64,000 nucleotides of DNA from Cliona cf. orientalis (lineage: Eukaryota; Porifera; Demospongiae; Clionaida; Clionaidae). A model generated the notes under the pieces. The model searched no databases. It saw only the letters and a program-made list of their open reading frames with translations, and had not been told where the DNA came from. How positions within the stretch are numbered: position 1 is the stretch's first letter; every line of letters begins with the position of its first letter. Where the stretch lies: positions 62,001 to 126,000 of the forward strand of contig OZ005706.1 of NCBI GenBank assembly GCA_963930775.1, read 5' to 3'. The position numbers and the translations under genes are program-made. Below are positions 1 to 18,439 of the stretch, piece after piece.

Positions 1-262
1 GTGTTAATAATGTGTTTAGCTTACCTGTGAGAATGTATCATCAACTGCTGCAAATACCTCTCTCATGCACACACACACACACACCCGCTGTGGTACCACC
101 ATCACCATCATGATAGGGAAAGAGTATGTGTGTGTGTTGAGGTTGCATAGTGCTATTGAAAGTGAAACACAGCTAGCTAAGGTAACACTGAATGCACTTA
201 TTGTCTACACTGCAAACAACAGTACCCCCTTCTTTTTCTGTAAACCTCCTTCCGGGCCGTAG

Positions 263-2084
263 ACATTGGATCAGATGGTCGGAGCACTGTTCCAGCGCCC
301 TCCCCTCATATCAGCCGTCAAGAGGCAACTGAGAGTCAGAACAATCTACGAGAGCAAACTACTTGAATTTGACAAACAACGCAACCTCTGTGAGCTAACT
401 AATTTACCCTCCATCTTCTGTATCTCTTTTTATCAGAATTTCACTCTATGTAGCTGTGTTTTGGGTGAGCTGTGAGGCTGGGACATACATTAGGAGTCTA
501 TGCGTGCACATGGGACTTTTGCTAGGGGTCGGAGGTCACATGCAGGAGCTGAGAAGAGTTAGATCAGGAATTCAAAATGAAAATGTTTGTCCTTTTTTGA
601 GAGAGAATTTAGAGACTTTGCCGCTAATTACGCTTGTTTTGCTGTTTTGTCACTGACAGGATGGTATGGTGACAATGCACGATGTATTGGATGCACAGTG
701 GATGCTGGACAACCACAGAGATGGTGAGAATTCCATTTTACCAAGAGAAATTCATAATCATTTTATTTTATTGCAGAGAGCTACATGAGAAAGGTTGTGA
801 AGCCACTGGAGGGTCTACTCACGTCACACAAGAGAATTGTCGTCAAAGATAGTGCAGTGAGTAGAAAGAGAGCTTTATCATGTATAAAACAGTGTTTATT
901 CCTCTCTTACCCCCCCCCTCCCTCCCTCCCCCTCCAGGTGAACGCGGTGTGCTATGGAGCCAAGGTCCTTCTCCCTGGAGTGCTGCGATTTGATGAAGGC
1001 ATTGAGCCAAACATGGAGATTGTGATTATGACGACGAAAGGAGAGGCGGTTGCTCTAGGTATGGTAACACCAACACTGGCTTGTTGACTTAGCCATTCTA
1101 CATGCCTGGCTTGTTTGGTATTGTAGGCATTGCGATGATGTCCACTGCTGAAATGGTGACGTGCGATCACGGCTTCTGTGCAAAGATCAAGAGAGTGGTC
1201 ATGAGCAGAGATGTCTACCCACGAAAATGGGGGCTGGGTCCAAAGGTCAGTTACATAATTTAATATACTACACGAGAGGATGTATGTTATTAGTACGAGT
1301 AATTTTGACCTAATTAGGCGCTCAGAAAGAAGCAGTTGATAGCTGAAGGGAAGCTTGGCAAATTTGGCAAGATCTTAGAGGACACACCTGTTGCTGTAAA
1401 GGAAGAGTTTGCTATCAAACAAGCACCACTCGAGTAAGCTGCCAAGAATCCACTCAACTCTCTTCCGCTCAGTGATGCAATAATTATTCCCATCCTAATT
1501 GATTCCTGTAGTGAAGCCACGTCTCCAACCACACCCCCTGCAGCCGCACAGCCCGAACCAAGTAGCACTAGTAGAAAAGTGAGTCCCTTACCATATCATT
1601 ATGCACACATATATAATATTATTATAGAGGCCAAATGAAAGATTTTTGATAAGTTGATATTTCTCTATTTTTGTGTGCATTGTTTTTGCAGCGAGGTCAT
1701 CCCGAGACCAGCGACAGCAGTGAAGGTGCAGAGGTCAATGGGGAGGAGAAAAGAGAAAAAAGAAAAAGAAGAAAGAGAAGAAACATAAAAAGCACAAGTC
1801 GAATGAAACTGGCTCGGAGGTACGTTGAGAGTTGTGATATCACAAGGAGTTGCATGAATCTGGCCAATGATTAAAACTCATGCACCACCAACTGAGTCAC
1901 ATGACCAAGTCATGTGACCTTGCAGATTGCTTTTATATGAGGCCTGCAGAAATATTTTAACTTTAATGTAGTATGTGGTTGTATAATATTGAATATTACA
2001 ATGTTATTACTAGACTGTTTATGTATGCAGGAAGAGGTGCCCAAGAAGAAAAAGAAAAAGCACAAAAAGTCGACTGAAGAATAG
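263..2084 (+). CDS. DKC1: Dyskerin, H/ACA snoRNP and telomerase pseudouridine synthase (3' part)
   Basis: Catalytic subunit of H/ACA ribonucleoproteins, which turns uridine into pseudouridine in rRNA and snRNA and stabilises telomerase RNA in the nucleolus and Cajal bodies. Exons read in order: about 263-389, 454-584, 660-723, 777-856, 938-1058, 1127-1245, 1318-1433, 1512-1578, 1692-1819 and 2031-2084. The peptide contains [39 protein letters not shown] and [14 protein letters not shown] (TruB-type core), then a PUA domain ([33 protein letters not shown]), then a Lys-rich nuclear tail ending [11 protein letters not shown]. The upstream exons, including the catalytic Asp, lie outside the window, so the gene is 5' partial. 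The tail does not read through cleanly: in the exon at 1692-1819 the natural Lys-rich frame and the incoming frame differ by one base (see findings). Bases 1-262 look like intron and hold a CA microsatellite at about 66-84. Confidence 0.95.
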
Positions 2085-2443
2085 TTGAACTTTGCCAATT
2101 TTTCCTTTTCCTCCCACCAGTCCCATTCCACTGTATATTATTTTCTTGTACTTGATGCCCAGACTCTCTTGGGAAATTATATCCGGAGTATGAATTTCGT
2201 GATGTCATTAATTTTTGGGTGGTATTGTTCTAATTACGCGAAACCAATTTGCGCCGCATATACGGTACACCATAGGGCACTGCATCGAAAGTGTGTGCTG
2301 ATCGTTTGCACTTGAAATTCGGCATGTGGAGAGCGCATTCAGCCACCTAGTCGAGCATCTAGAGACACGAGAACACCGCGGTTGGATCTGGTAGCGCCTA
2401 GGAGGGTTGGCGAACCGCGCCGAACAGTCATCTATCAGTCGCC
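2085..2443. other. Short intergenic gap DKC1 to MAP4K4-like gene
   Basis: About 360 bases between the DKC1 stop and the next start codon on the same strand. It must hold the DKC1 3' UTR and the kinase promoter and 5' UTR. The distal half is relatively CpG-rich. No further gene is seen. Confidence 0.6.
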
Positions 2444-9038
<6,595 letters not shown>

Positions 9039-9626
9039 CAGCAGGCCCCGCCCACCTAGGTAGGGCCTAGGCTCCCCACATCAACTTTAGAGCAAGTTGT
9101 AACCTTTGGACAGCTATTTTTTTTCTTTTTTTTTGTTGCTAAAAGATGACGTTTTATCCCAATTGCAGCACACCATAATATGGTCGGGTTAATGTATCAT
9201 GTATATAAATATTCTACCTTTGTACAGAAACGCACACAACCACACTATGCAATACTATATCCACTCAAGCCAGTAACTATTCCCATTATTATTATTATTA
9301 TAGTATGTTTATTATTGTATAGGGCTTCTGTAGATACATGCACAATTAAAAATTGCTATAAATGTTTTAATTTAGTGTAATTTGTTTATGGTTCAACTAT
9401 TGGTGGAGTATTATAATTAAAATATTTCATGATTATTTTTTCACTCAAAATTAATATGATACCATTGCGTACACACAAGCAAACTATAACTGCACAACAA
9501 AAATATCCACACAAATCAGCTATTATATCCCATAACAGTAACAATAGTTGGCATCTGCCAAATATAGCAACAATGTGCTGAGTCAGCAGCTGGCTGATGC
9601 TAAATATAGTAACAACACTATTCTTG
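9039..9626. other. Tail-to-tail intergenic region MAP4K4-like / ATG3
   Basis: Two convergent 3' UTRs, AT-rich, with an ATT microsatellite near 9285-9300. A perfect TGCTGAGTCAGCA palindrome lies at 9576-9588. No gene is seen. Confidence 0.6.
9576..9588. promoter_or_regulatory. Perfect Maf-type palindrome downstream of ATG3
   Basis: Second exact TGCTGAGTCAGCA, just past the ATG3 stop codon in its 3' UTR or flank. Its neighbours differ from those of the copy at 5970, so the two are not obviously copies of one repeat. Confidence 0.35.
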
Positions 9627-11757
9627 TCATGCTGATGTAATGGCTAGCTGCTGTGTGTAGTCGTACTCGATGGTTGGTATGACCGCCTGCACAAACTTGA
9701 GGAAGACCAACATGTAAGAGTGGACCTCCAGCTCTCTCCCATCCTCCTCGATCATCGTCATGATCTTCTTCATCACCTGGGAGAGAGGGAAGGGGGAGAA
9801 GGCACATCTTTAATCAAGACCCTTTGCGTGATCCCAGCTACATACCTTAGGGCTATGATTATTTGTGGGTACAAATCGTAGTGGATTTTGGAAATAGTGC
9901 ATTTAGCGGGCATTCATTTTAGTGATTTTTCAAAATAATATTAGCATTCTATTTATTCGAAAATGTTGAAATTAAAATATTAGCAAAAATCGGGCAAATC
10001 GCTAATTTTGCTAAATTTAGTACCCGCAAACAAAAGGGTACACACTACTCTGATTTGTAGGTGTGGTCTTACCTCTGCATGTCTGCAGGGGTGAACGGAG
10101 AGCCTTGGGGGAGGGGGCAGGTGGGGATGCTGCTCAAGAGTCACCGTCTTATTCAAATGATCCTATATACAATAAAAATTGCCCAGAAAAAATTTTTTTT
10201 TACATTTCTCCATCCACCCACTGACCTGGCTGACATCCTCGTACATCTCGTCCTCAGTGAGTGGGCGTTGGTTTTCGTTGTAGCCGAACAGCCAGAGGCG
10301 AGGGGTGCGGTAAAGGTTGTCATAGGTGATGTTGAGGTCATAGGTACGAGTAGTGAGGATTCCAATCTCATCCTCTGCTCCTCCGGACGGCTTCACCGAG
10401 ACAGGCTTCTTCAGCGTGGCCTGAGAGAGAGAGATGAACTAATTCTAGGCCTTCATTGATAATTAATATTATCCTCTCCAATATCTTAAGGACGTTTTTG
10501 TTTGTGGGTACTAAATTTAGTGATTTGCCTAATTTTCACTAAAAATTGTACCCGTGAATATAAAATTTTCGAATAAAATTTTTAAAATGTTAAAAAATTG
10601 CTAAAATGAGTACCGCTAAATGCGCTATTTCCGAAATCCACTAAAATTTGTACCCGCAAATAATCGTAGCCCTAAGGTAGTTAAGAGAGGGATCAGAACA
10701 AATCAGCAATGGAAATTACAGGGTCTTCCTCTTCCGTAAAGTCGTCCATGTCAACAGCTGGTTCGGAGTCACTATCCGAGTCATCATCGATTGGGCCGAC
10801 GCCCACTAGGGGCATGGTAGTGGTGGGTGGCGTTGGTGCAGACTCCTTGTCTCCGTCCAGCTTCATCTCCGTCAACTTCTCCGTAGTCTGCTCAATGCCT
10901 GAACGAGGGAGAGAGGGAGGGAGGGAGGGAGGGGGGTTATCATGAAACTGAGGTAATTGAGCAGAGAGATGCATTGACTCACTGATGCCGTGGTGAGTGT
11001 CGACCCATCCATCATCATCTTGGTCCAGTTTTATCACCTTCTCATTCTCTGGGATCACAGACATCTGTCTACACCGACGGTAACATGGAACTGCAAAAAT
11101 TATATTAATTTTTTGTGAGACTGTATTTCGCGGGGAGACTAGTCTTGAGGTAGCTAGTGGGATGACACTCACCGTTCTTTGTGATCAGGTACTGCTTAGC
11201 GTCGGGAAGATAGGCTTTCCTCTTGGACGAATCAGATGCTGTCGACCTAGAAGAAGGAAATAATATTATTATATAACAGTTTTTGGGAAAGTGAATGCTA
11301 CACATACTTACATATTATTATACACAGTGTATAAAATTGTATCCACTACTCCATCAGCTACTCATCTCTCTCTAAACTACATTCAAGTTCAGAAAATCAC
11401 GGGAAAATTTCCTAATGGTAATCCCCAACCAATCATGTTTGAGATGAGGCTAAGTAGTTCTGTATGTAGCTGCACCATAATATAAATTATATTAATATGT
11501 GTACGGCTGCACATACCAGCTCCATGTGGGGCAGTGGTAGACGAGGTAATCTCCAGCCGCCACAAACTCCTCTGGTGTGATCATCCCAGACTCCTTGAAC
11601 TTGGAGTCCTGTCAAAATAAAACAAAATTTCATCACTGAATAGTTTGGTAGCTCATGCGCGGCCACTTACCTTAAGGACGGGCGTGAGGGAGTCGGCAAA
11701 CTCCCTCGCATGGCTCTTCACTTTATTTACGAATGTCTGCAGTCCCCCCGAAGCCAT
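9627..11757 (-). CDS. ATG3: Autophagy E2-like enzyme ATG3
   Basis: E2-like enzyme that accepts ATG8/LC3 from ATG7 and couples it to phosphatidylethanolamine during autophagosome growth. The start peptide [20 protein letters not shown] is followed by [20 protein letters not shown] and YHCPTWSW, an acidic flexible insert ([17 protein letters not shown]), then [20 protein letters not shown], a match to the core E2 fold. The catalytic cysteine is in SVHPCRHAE, coded near 10070-10090. The end [20 protein letters not shown] corresponds to the human C-terminus. Length is about 310-325 residues, as in human (314). Two copies of the same MITE family lie inverted in its introns (9843-10040 and 10482-10679). 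It shares a 223-base divergent promoter with NUDC. Confidence 0.95.
9843..10040 (-). mobile_element. MITE family A, copy 1 (inverted)
   Basis: Starts TACCTTAGGGCTATGATTAT and ends TTAGTACCCGCAAACAAAA. Both ends carry the shared terminal core TTTG(C/T)GGGTAC. About 200 bases, AT-rich, non-coding, inside an ATG3 intron. It matches copies at 10482, 28213 and 55927, but in the opposite orientation. Confidence 0.8.
10482..10679 (+). mobile_element. MITE family A, copy 2
   Basis: Begins TATCTTAAGGACGTTTTTG and ends GCAAATAATCGTAGCCCTAA then GGTA. Imperfect terminal inverted repeats (CTTARGG... with TTTGYGGGTAC) and TA at the borders suggest a Tc1/mariner-like non-autonomous element. It sits in an ATG3 intron about 440 bases from copy 1 and in the reverse orientation. 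Confidence 0.8.
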
Positions 11758-11980
11758 GGCCAACCAGATGCACACTTTCCAAGCTTATCAGGGATCGGAC
11801 ACACCCACAGAACAAAAAATATATGCTGAGTCAGCAACATGTGACAGATCATGTGATGTTGAGCGCGCCGCGCCGCTGGATTGTTGAGGGGTTTTCCCTA
11901 GCTAGCTAGCGCGCAAGAGCTAGTGCACTGTACACGTGTTAGGTGGTCTAAGATTTAAGATATCGAGAACAGCTAAGGCG
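11758..11980. promoter_or_regulatory. Divergent promoter ATG3 / NUDC with MARE and E-box
   Basis: Only 223 bases separate the two start codons. The gap holds an exact T-MARE (TGCTGAGTCAGCA, 11824-11836), two CATGTGA E-box variants next to it, a GC-rich patch (about 11859-11880) and a CACGTG E-box (11933-11938). Maf/Nrf and MiT/TFE factors regulate stress and autophagy genes in other animals, so these sites suit ATG3. Binding here is inferred. Confidence 0.6.
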
Positions 11981-13773
11981 ATGGAGGGTGATGCAGAGAC
12001 TCGATACGATGGCCTTCTCCTGAGCATTGCTCAGCAACACACTGGCATTGATGACGTAAGCTTCTAGCATACGTAGATCATGATCATGATAGTCTAGATG
12101 ATTCCGACGCTGTCATTTTCTATCACTTCAGTTACTTGAGACATTCTTTAGTTTTCTTCGTCGAAAGACTGATTTCTTCATCGGAGCTGGTAGTGATAAG
12201 GCAGAGGAGGTGGTCATCCAGGCGCTCAGGAAACAAAGACAAATGATACAAGTATGCAACCACCTTCGCATGGAAAAAGGCTGCTACATTTATTATAAAT
12301 AATTAATAGGAGAAGCCTAAGCCAGCCAAGAGTAAAAAGAAAGAGCCAGCATCGGTTAAGAAGGCGACTGCAATGACATCAGATCCAGAGATCATGGAGG
12401 TGAGATGGAAGATTGATGAGTGATGATGATTAATGGGTGGAACTTTCGGCAGGTGACAGAAGAAGAGGCAAAGAAAATTGAAAAGGAATCGAAAAAGGAG
12501 GAGCAGGCACCGAGTACAGCGGAGGCGCAAAAATCAGACTCTACGGCAGTCCCTACCCCAACTGCAGCTGGTGGTGCTGATGCTGAGACGAAAGAGGAGA
12601 CACCAGCTTCAGCCAATGAGACCAAGAAGGTGAGCAGGCTGTGATAATGACTGCCCTGAATAGATAAGATCGATGGTTGATGATATGCTATATATTATTA
12701 TATTGGTGGGATAGGATGCAGCAGAGGATGGCAGTGATGATGATGATGATGAGTCAGCAAAAGGCAAGATAAAGCCTAACATTGGAAATGGAGCAGATTT
12801 ACCAAACTATAAATGGACGCAGGTAAGCTACGAGGGTACATATACATTGTCTAAGTTAAAAAAAATTGAGAAATTATCCTTTCCTTGCAGACACTTCAGG
12901 ATGTAGAGGTGCGTTTCAGAGCTAGTATGAATATTTCTTGTAGTGCAATAATAGCTTTATTCTTTCCTCTGCCCTCCAGATCCGTGTACCCACTGGGCTC
13001 CCTGTTCGTATCAAGAGTAGAGATGTCATCGTCGAGTTCCAGAAACAGGTCAGCTAGTTCATCACTAATAATATTATTTTTTAGCCACTGCCATGGTGAC
13101 GATGCACTGTCTGTATGAGTAGCACCTAAAGGTTGCGCTGAAGGGCCATCCGCCCATTATCGATGGACAACTCTACAACAAGGTACCTACAGGGAGTCAA
13201 GATTGTAAGCCTCAGGTCATGACCTATGTTCCCCCCACAAAATTAATGTAGATCAAAGTGGAGGAGTGTTTCTGGACTCTTGAAGATCAGAAATTGATCC
13301 TGATTCAGCTGGAAAAGGTATATAGCCAGATACACTGATTAGTTTAAGCTACAATGTCATTAATTTTGTCCCCGCTATAATATTATAGGTGAATAAGATG
13401 GAATGGTGGAGTCGCATCGTTCCTACTGACCCAGAGATCAACACAAAGAAAGTCCAGCCAGAAAACTCAAAGTTGTCTGATCTTGATGGTGAAACGAGAG
13501 GGATGGTTGAAAAGATGATGTATGACCAGAGACAAAAGGAGGTAAGGAGCGCACACTAATAAAAGTAAATTTAAAAATTATTAATTAATGTAAATTTTAT
13601 TTCCATCATAGATGGGTCTTCCAACATCTGATGAACAAAAGAAACAAGATATTCTCAAAAAGTAAGAACAGATTAATTTTGATCCTGATTGAGTCAAAGA
13701 AAATAATTTATGATTGTTTAGGTTTATGGAGCAGCATCCTGAGATGGACTTCTCCAAGGCCAAGTTTGCCTGA
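11981..13773 (+). CDS. NUDC: NudC nuclear distribution protein (dynein/HSP90 co-chaperone)
   Basis: Co-chaperone of HSP90 that stabilises the dynein regulator LIS1 and acts in nuclear migration and cytokinesis. It opens [20 protein letters not shown] and has the N-terminal NudC helix ([20 protein letters not shown]). An acidic Lys/Glu-rich linker is followed by the CS (p23-like) domain: [57 protein letters not shown] and [19 protein letters not shown]. The tail [15 protein letters not shown] is nearly identical to the vertebrate end. About ten small exons, length near the family norm of about 330. Divergently transcribed from ATG3. Confidence 0.96.
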
Positions 13774-13949
13774 GACTGACTGATGCATTATCTCTCTTGT
13801 CTTTTACGTTGTGTGCTGTGATATTATACTAACCCCCCACTCTGTGATTCACTGTATGCCAAGTCCCGTGAACACCTCACTAAAGGAAAGATCATTTTAA
13901 CTATAGCTTGAGCATGGTATAATATAATTATAGTGGTGTCTGTATATAG
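13774..13949. other. Tail-to-tail intergenic gap NUDC / coiled-coil gene
   Basis: About 175 bases for two convergent 3' UTRs. Nothing else is seen. Confidence 0.5.
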
Positions 13950-16216
13950 CTACCTCAATGAGTATCCATAGTTGGCATAAGCAGTCTCCACTTCCCTACT
14001 CAACTCTTCAATGTCACTCTTTAACTTTTGATTGCGCCTCTGCTGCTTCTGAATTTCAATCTATATAGAAAAACAAAATTAATGATTGTTTCCATGAAGA
14101 TGGCTGTGTGGTCTTGGCATAATGTGATAACGTACATCAACCTCCCTGATACACTGCTCCAGCTGGTGGCAGACTGAGAGGGGAATGCGGCCCTTCCTCT
14201 CCGCAGCTACTTTAGCAATGGCTTCTTGTTCATCAGCAATCTGGAATAAATTACAAAATTCGGCAACTTTCAACGTGTACACTCAATATCGTGCTTTTTT
14301 TACCATCATCTGTAGTTGTTCGACTTTAGCAGCGTAGCTAGGCCCCTCCTCTCCCTCCTCGAGGAGGAGGTGGGGTGGTGTGATCTCTATGGGCTGCGTC
14401 AGTTCAGCCATGGCCCTCTCATGGATCAACTCTTCCCTAGCCACCTCTTCCTCCAGCCTACAAGTGAATATTATGTATACTTTCTCTTCAGTGTAATAGA
14501 AATTGGTGCAATACTGTACATTTTTGATTGCTGTGTTGTGACTCTGTACTCGATCTCGAGCTGATGGAGTTCTCTGCGAAGCTGCTCCAGGTTCTGACCT
14601 GAAGTGGGTGTGACCTCTCCTGCTGGCGTATGTGCCGGTGGTGGTAGCATTGACACTGGGACATCTTCACTCAGCAGGTTCATTATCCGATGGTGATAAG
14701 CATCCTAAGATAATAAATAAAAAATTTTTGGCCTAAGTAGTATTATTTGCTGACATCAATATGATTCGACATGTATGCATGTCTTTGACTAGGTTAGTCT
14801 AGCTCTATTGTTTTTTATATTATGCGCTATGGTATAGTCTAGATATAAAGTAGCATGTTCAGGACCATGGTAGCTGCTTTCATCTGCTCTAGAGGAACAT
14901 TTTGGTTTTTGTTCCAGCTCAATAGCTCTTTCCGTCGCCGAGATATACTTAGGCGCGCGCCGCTGTGTGAAGTTAATGATATTCATAGCTGTTAATTAAT
15001 TACGTCACGGTCCGTACATTCCAACGTGAAAACCATACGCGTTTTGCTACCCCCTGTCCCAGCTCAATAAATTTAATAGCGATTTCCGGGAGGGACTATC
15101 GGGGCTAGACGGTGTCAGCGGTATCCCCTCTGGCACCTGCAGCTGAAAACTGCACATGGTCCTGGGCATATATGGCTTAGGGGTCGCCCAGGTTCCTCCC
15201 TCGAATACCCCCCATCCTGGACAAAGCCTGGTAATCCACCATAGGCTGACTTCGGTCCCCTCTGGCTGTGACACAGAAGCCTAACTGGCTGCAGTAATCT
15301 GCAGTGTACCCTGACCAACGTTCCAGCCTAGAGCTCGGAAGGTCGACGGGAGGATGGGGTTATAATTTTTCTTTTTTTTCCATTTCAAACTGTATCCTTC
15401 ATTGTTGCCTATATACTATAATTATGCCATTTCTTGAAATATTTTTCTTCAGAATACAAGCATGTTTGATGTCACAATCATGGGATTACTCAGAGAAAAT
15501 CTAAAATTTAATAGTATCACTGTTGTTCGAGAATGCATCTCTATGACCACCCTTGTTTGTGCACATGTACACGGCACTGCAATTCTGACCAATCGTGGGC
15601 CTTCTGAACTTGTAGAAGAGCACATCTTTTATGTCCTCCAGGTTAGGACATGAACTATCATTATAAGAAGAATGATCATCTGAAAATTTTTTACTATACG
15701 GATGCTCATCTGCTCATCCCTTAGGCCTATGGGCATAATAAATTTGCATTTTGTATGTACCTTAATTTTCTCCAGCATGGGAGCGTACTCTCCACTCTGC
15801 TTGATAAGAGCCTCAAATGCATCTCTATGAGCAGCCAGCCTCTCAAAGGACACCTTGCCCCTACCATCTTCCCCAAGAGATGATAACCTCTACATAATTT
15901 TTAATAAATTATGTAAAGATTAAATCTACCAACTTATACAGAAATTAGTCTCTACCTCATTCAGTTGTTTGGCAATCTTTTGTATATTCTCTGTTGTCTT
16001 GAGTGCGTTTCTGATGTGAGCTTTTTGTCTTTTCAGTCGACTCTTATCAAAGTGACTGAGCCTTGTATACCTCTCAGCCTTGGTGGCAGCTGCTACCAGA
16101 GGCAGCTCTAGACGTGATCTGATGGCCTTGTTGTCTCCGCGGCTCTTGGAAGGAGAGGGAGCCTTGAGAGAGACAGGAGGAAGCCGCAAAGGCTCTGCAT
16201 TGGAACTGGAAGACAT
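13950..16216 (-). CDS. Coiled-coil protein, possibly of the TSNAXIP1/C6orf118 type
   Basis: I do not recognise this gene with certainty. The start MSSSSNAEPLRLPPVSLKAP leads a disordered basic N-terminus, then a helical stretch (SRLKRQKAHIRNALKTTENI). A segment FERLAAHRDAFEALIKQSGE with APMLEKIKDAYHRIMNLL resembles the N-terminal domain of translin-associated factor X-interacting protein 1 (TSNAXIP1_N). Long coiled coils follow (NLEQLRRELHQLEIEYR, REELIHERAMAELTQP, DEQEAIAKVAAERKGR), ending NYGYSLR. TSNAXIP1-type proteins are tied to testis and cilia. About seven exons. A large intron (about 14705-15760) holds a dispersed repeat. Only 99 bases separate its start codon from that of RCAN. Gene model is firm; family assignment is weak. 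Confidence 0.6.
14855..15655. repeat. Dispersed repeat family B, copy 1
   Basis: Two blocks (about 14855-15225 and 15455-15655) recur in reverse order and orientation at about 53925-55190. Shared landmarks include GCATATATGGCTTAGGGGTC, CCCTGTCCCAGCTCAATAAA and GAACATTTTGGTTTTTGTTC. It lies in the large intron of the coiled-coil gene. No open frame of note is seen, so it looks like a non-autonomous element about 800 bases long. Confidence 0.75.
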
Positions 16217-16315
16217 CTTCTCTGCTAAACATTTCCATGGAAACGGTACATCTGGGCGGAGACGATGACGTCAGTGCTTATGGAATATTGCTGATTCAGC
16301 ATAAATCGGGAGGCG
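16217..16315. promoter_or_regulatory. 99-base divergent promoter, coiled-coil gene / RCAN, with CRE and MARE-like palindrome
   Basis: Between the two start codons lie a perfect CRE (TGACGTCA, 16266-16273) and TGCTGATTCAGCA (16289-16301), a MARE-like palindrome with T at the centre. CRE sites bind CREB/ATF and would fit a gene of calcium signalling. Both transcripts must start within or very near this gap. Confidence 0.6.
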
Positions 16316-17738
16316 ATGGAGTCGCCATCTCACTCTACGCCAGGTGAGCAGCAGCAGGCTGCGGCGGCCGAGCACCAAAACAGTTTCTGGGTGGTTCGAG
16401 TTCCTGAGGCCGTCTTCTCCACAGATCCACAAGATTCTCTCAGAGTAAGCTATCGTGAGCTTTAAATAGAAAATGAAAGCAAAATAATTAATTTTATTAT
16501 CAATATTTGTGTGGTGTGAATGCATATAGAGTGAGTTCGAGGCGGTGTTCAAGACGTATGGTGATGACGTGGAGTTCTGCTACCTGCGAAGCTTTGGTCG
16601 AGTGAAGGTGAGCTACCCAACGCTGGAACAGGCGGAGCTGGCAAGATCAAACCTCAACAATCACGAGTTCCAGGGAACCAACATCAAAACAAAGCCAGTC
16701 AAGGTACAAACAATTCACCAAATCCATAGATGCAATACGGAATAATAATTATTGTTGATTTTTGATTGTGGATCTAATTTCTCTCCAAAAATCCCCTACA
16801 TCAAAGTGCACTAAAATTCCCATAATTATAATTTTACACGAAGCACCGGTTCATGTTTTTGATGTTTTCTTTCTTCAGCCGATCATCCTTGGTAGCCAGA
16901 GGCTGGAAATTCCTCAGAGAACCAAGCAGTTTTTGATCTCTCCCCCTGCCTCCCCTCCCGTCGGCTGGGAGCCAGTCAACGAGGAGAGCCCCTGTGTTGA
17001 TTACAGCCTTGTCACAGCTCTGGCGAGCCTACAACTACCAGGTGAACAATGGTTCATATGAATAAATTAACCTGCTATATATGAGAAAAGGGACCACTTG
17101 GGATATTTTATAAAAAGTGAGTTTTTGGCATGGATTGATACCTGAATCCAATGGTGCAAGTTTCATGAGAATATATTGATCACAAGCTGACTTATGACCA
17201 TTATTATGCACTCAGGTATTCATTTTTTTGGAAAATGTGCATTTTTAATTGAAATTTACATTAATTTGTATGTGTCCAAGTAAATAATAACGCCCATAAC
17301 TATAGTTTACATGTTGCAACTCTATGAACATAGCATATCACTATGAAGCCAAAAATCTACAATTTTTCTAATAGACAAAAAACAGAAAAGTGAAGAATAA
17401 TAATCTTCCACACATTTTAGCAATTATTAGAAAATGAAATTTTACCCCAAGTGGTCCCTTTTCTCATAGCAGGTCACAAATAAATTGGGGATGAGTTAGT
17501 ATGTTGAAATATTTCTTTCTCTCTCTATATAATAGGTGAGGTCCATGAGCTTCATGAGGCTACAGTAGAGACACCTGGTATCTTTGTGGTGACTCCAGAG
17601 GACACTGAGCACGACCTGACACCCAGCGTGCTCAAGAATCGCTCTCAGTTCGATCAACAGTCATCGTCTGCTATGATATCAACGGCCCCCTCAGCGCTGG
17701 TGCACACGGCCAGACCCCCCTTACCTGCAGACTCATAA
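16316..17738 (+). CDS. RCAN: Calcipressin, regulator of calcineurin
   Basis: Binds and modulates the calcium-dependent phosphatase calcineurin. Four exons. The N-terminal RRM-like domain is visible as SFWVVRVPEAVFST, SEFEAVFKTYGDDVEFCYLR and FGRVKVSYPTLEQAELA. The family hallmark FLISPPASPPVGWEP (the conserved SP-repeat motif that docks in the calcineurin active site) is exact. Then come VDYSLVTALASLQLPGEVHE and a short tail. The typical PxIxIT-like C-terminal motif is not obvious, and the protein ends SALVHTARPPLPADS. ATG at 16316 is the only start that opens this frame. The last intron (about 17042-17534) is filled by a MITE. Confidence 0.95.
17068..17475. mobile_element. MITE family C, copy 1
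   Basis: Terminal inverted repeats: left CCTGCTATATATGAGAAAAG then GGACCACTTGGG, right (reverse complement) CCTGCTATGAGAAAAGGGAC then CACTTGGGG. About 400 bases, AT-rich, non-coding, filling the last RCAN intron. A diverged copy lies in reverse at 25040-25440 and shares CCATTGGATTCAG and TTGTGATCAATAT. An AATAAATT stretch near both borders could be a target duplication. Confidence 0.8.
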
Positions 17739-18439
17739 CAATCTCTATGGAACAATATATATTCTGGTGTATATATTATAGAATCATGCATTTCCCATCA
17801 TCCTTTTTAGTCTTGTCATGTACAATGTCATGTATTATCATTAGATTTGTATGAAGAGTTTACAAACCATGACCTAAAAGTAGAAATATTCAGTACATTA
17901 TATCTCATCCATAAACTTTAAATTTGGCTGGGTTCAAAATAAGCAGAAAATGTTCGGTAATGGTCGTCACACACAGTGAAGCCGGGACATTGTGTGGTAA
18001 ATGGTCGCTATGCATAATATACGCACTAGAGTACTCCTGGTTAAGTTTGGTAAAGATCGTCGCGATGCACACGTAACGTAATTCACACCCGGCAATTGCC
18101 TTGATCATGCACACGATCAGATTACAACAGCAGCAAAACCATTTCATTTCCAATGATTTTTAATTAACAAAAAAAATAATTTCCAACAATTTTTAATTGG
18201 TAGCAATGCACCTCAGCCTGAAATTGAAATCAGCATGGTCAAATAAACCATTCTTTTCTACAGGCATTCATCATTGGTGCACAGAAAGTTCAAAAAGCCT
18301 GTTCACAAAGTTAACGTTCGACTCCTCACACAACACTGGCAGTGAACCCCTGCAGCTGTTAAATATATACAACACAATAAAAATACTGACAGGAGAAATC
18401 TACATTCAGCAAAGTTAATCCAATGCTTTAACTGCATAT

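Noticed and set aside
1893-1915. GTCACATGAC-CAA-GTCATGTGAC inverted repeat in a DKC1 intron
   Set aside because: Each half is itself near-palindromic, and similar E-boxes are common in this window; not enough to call a regulatory site.
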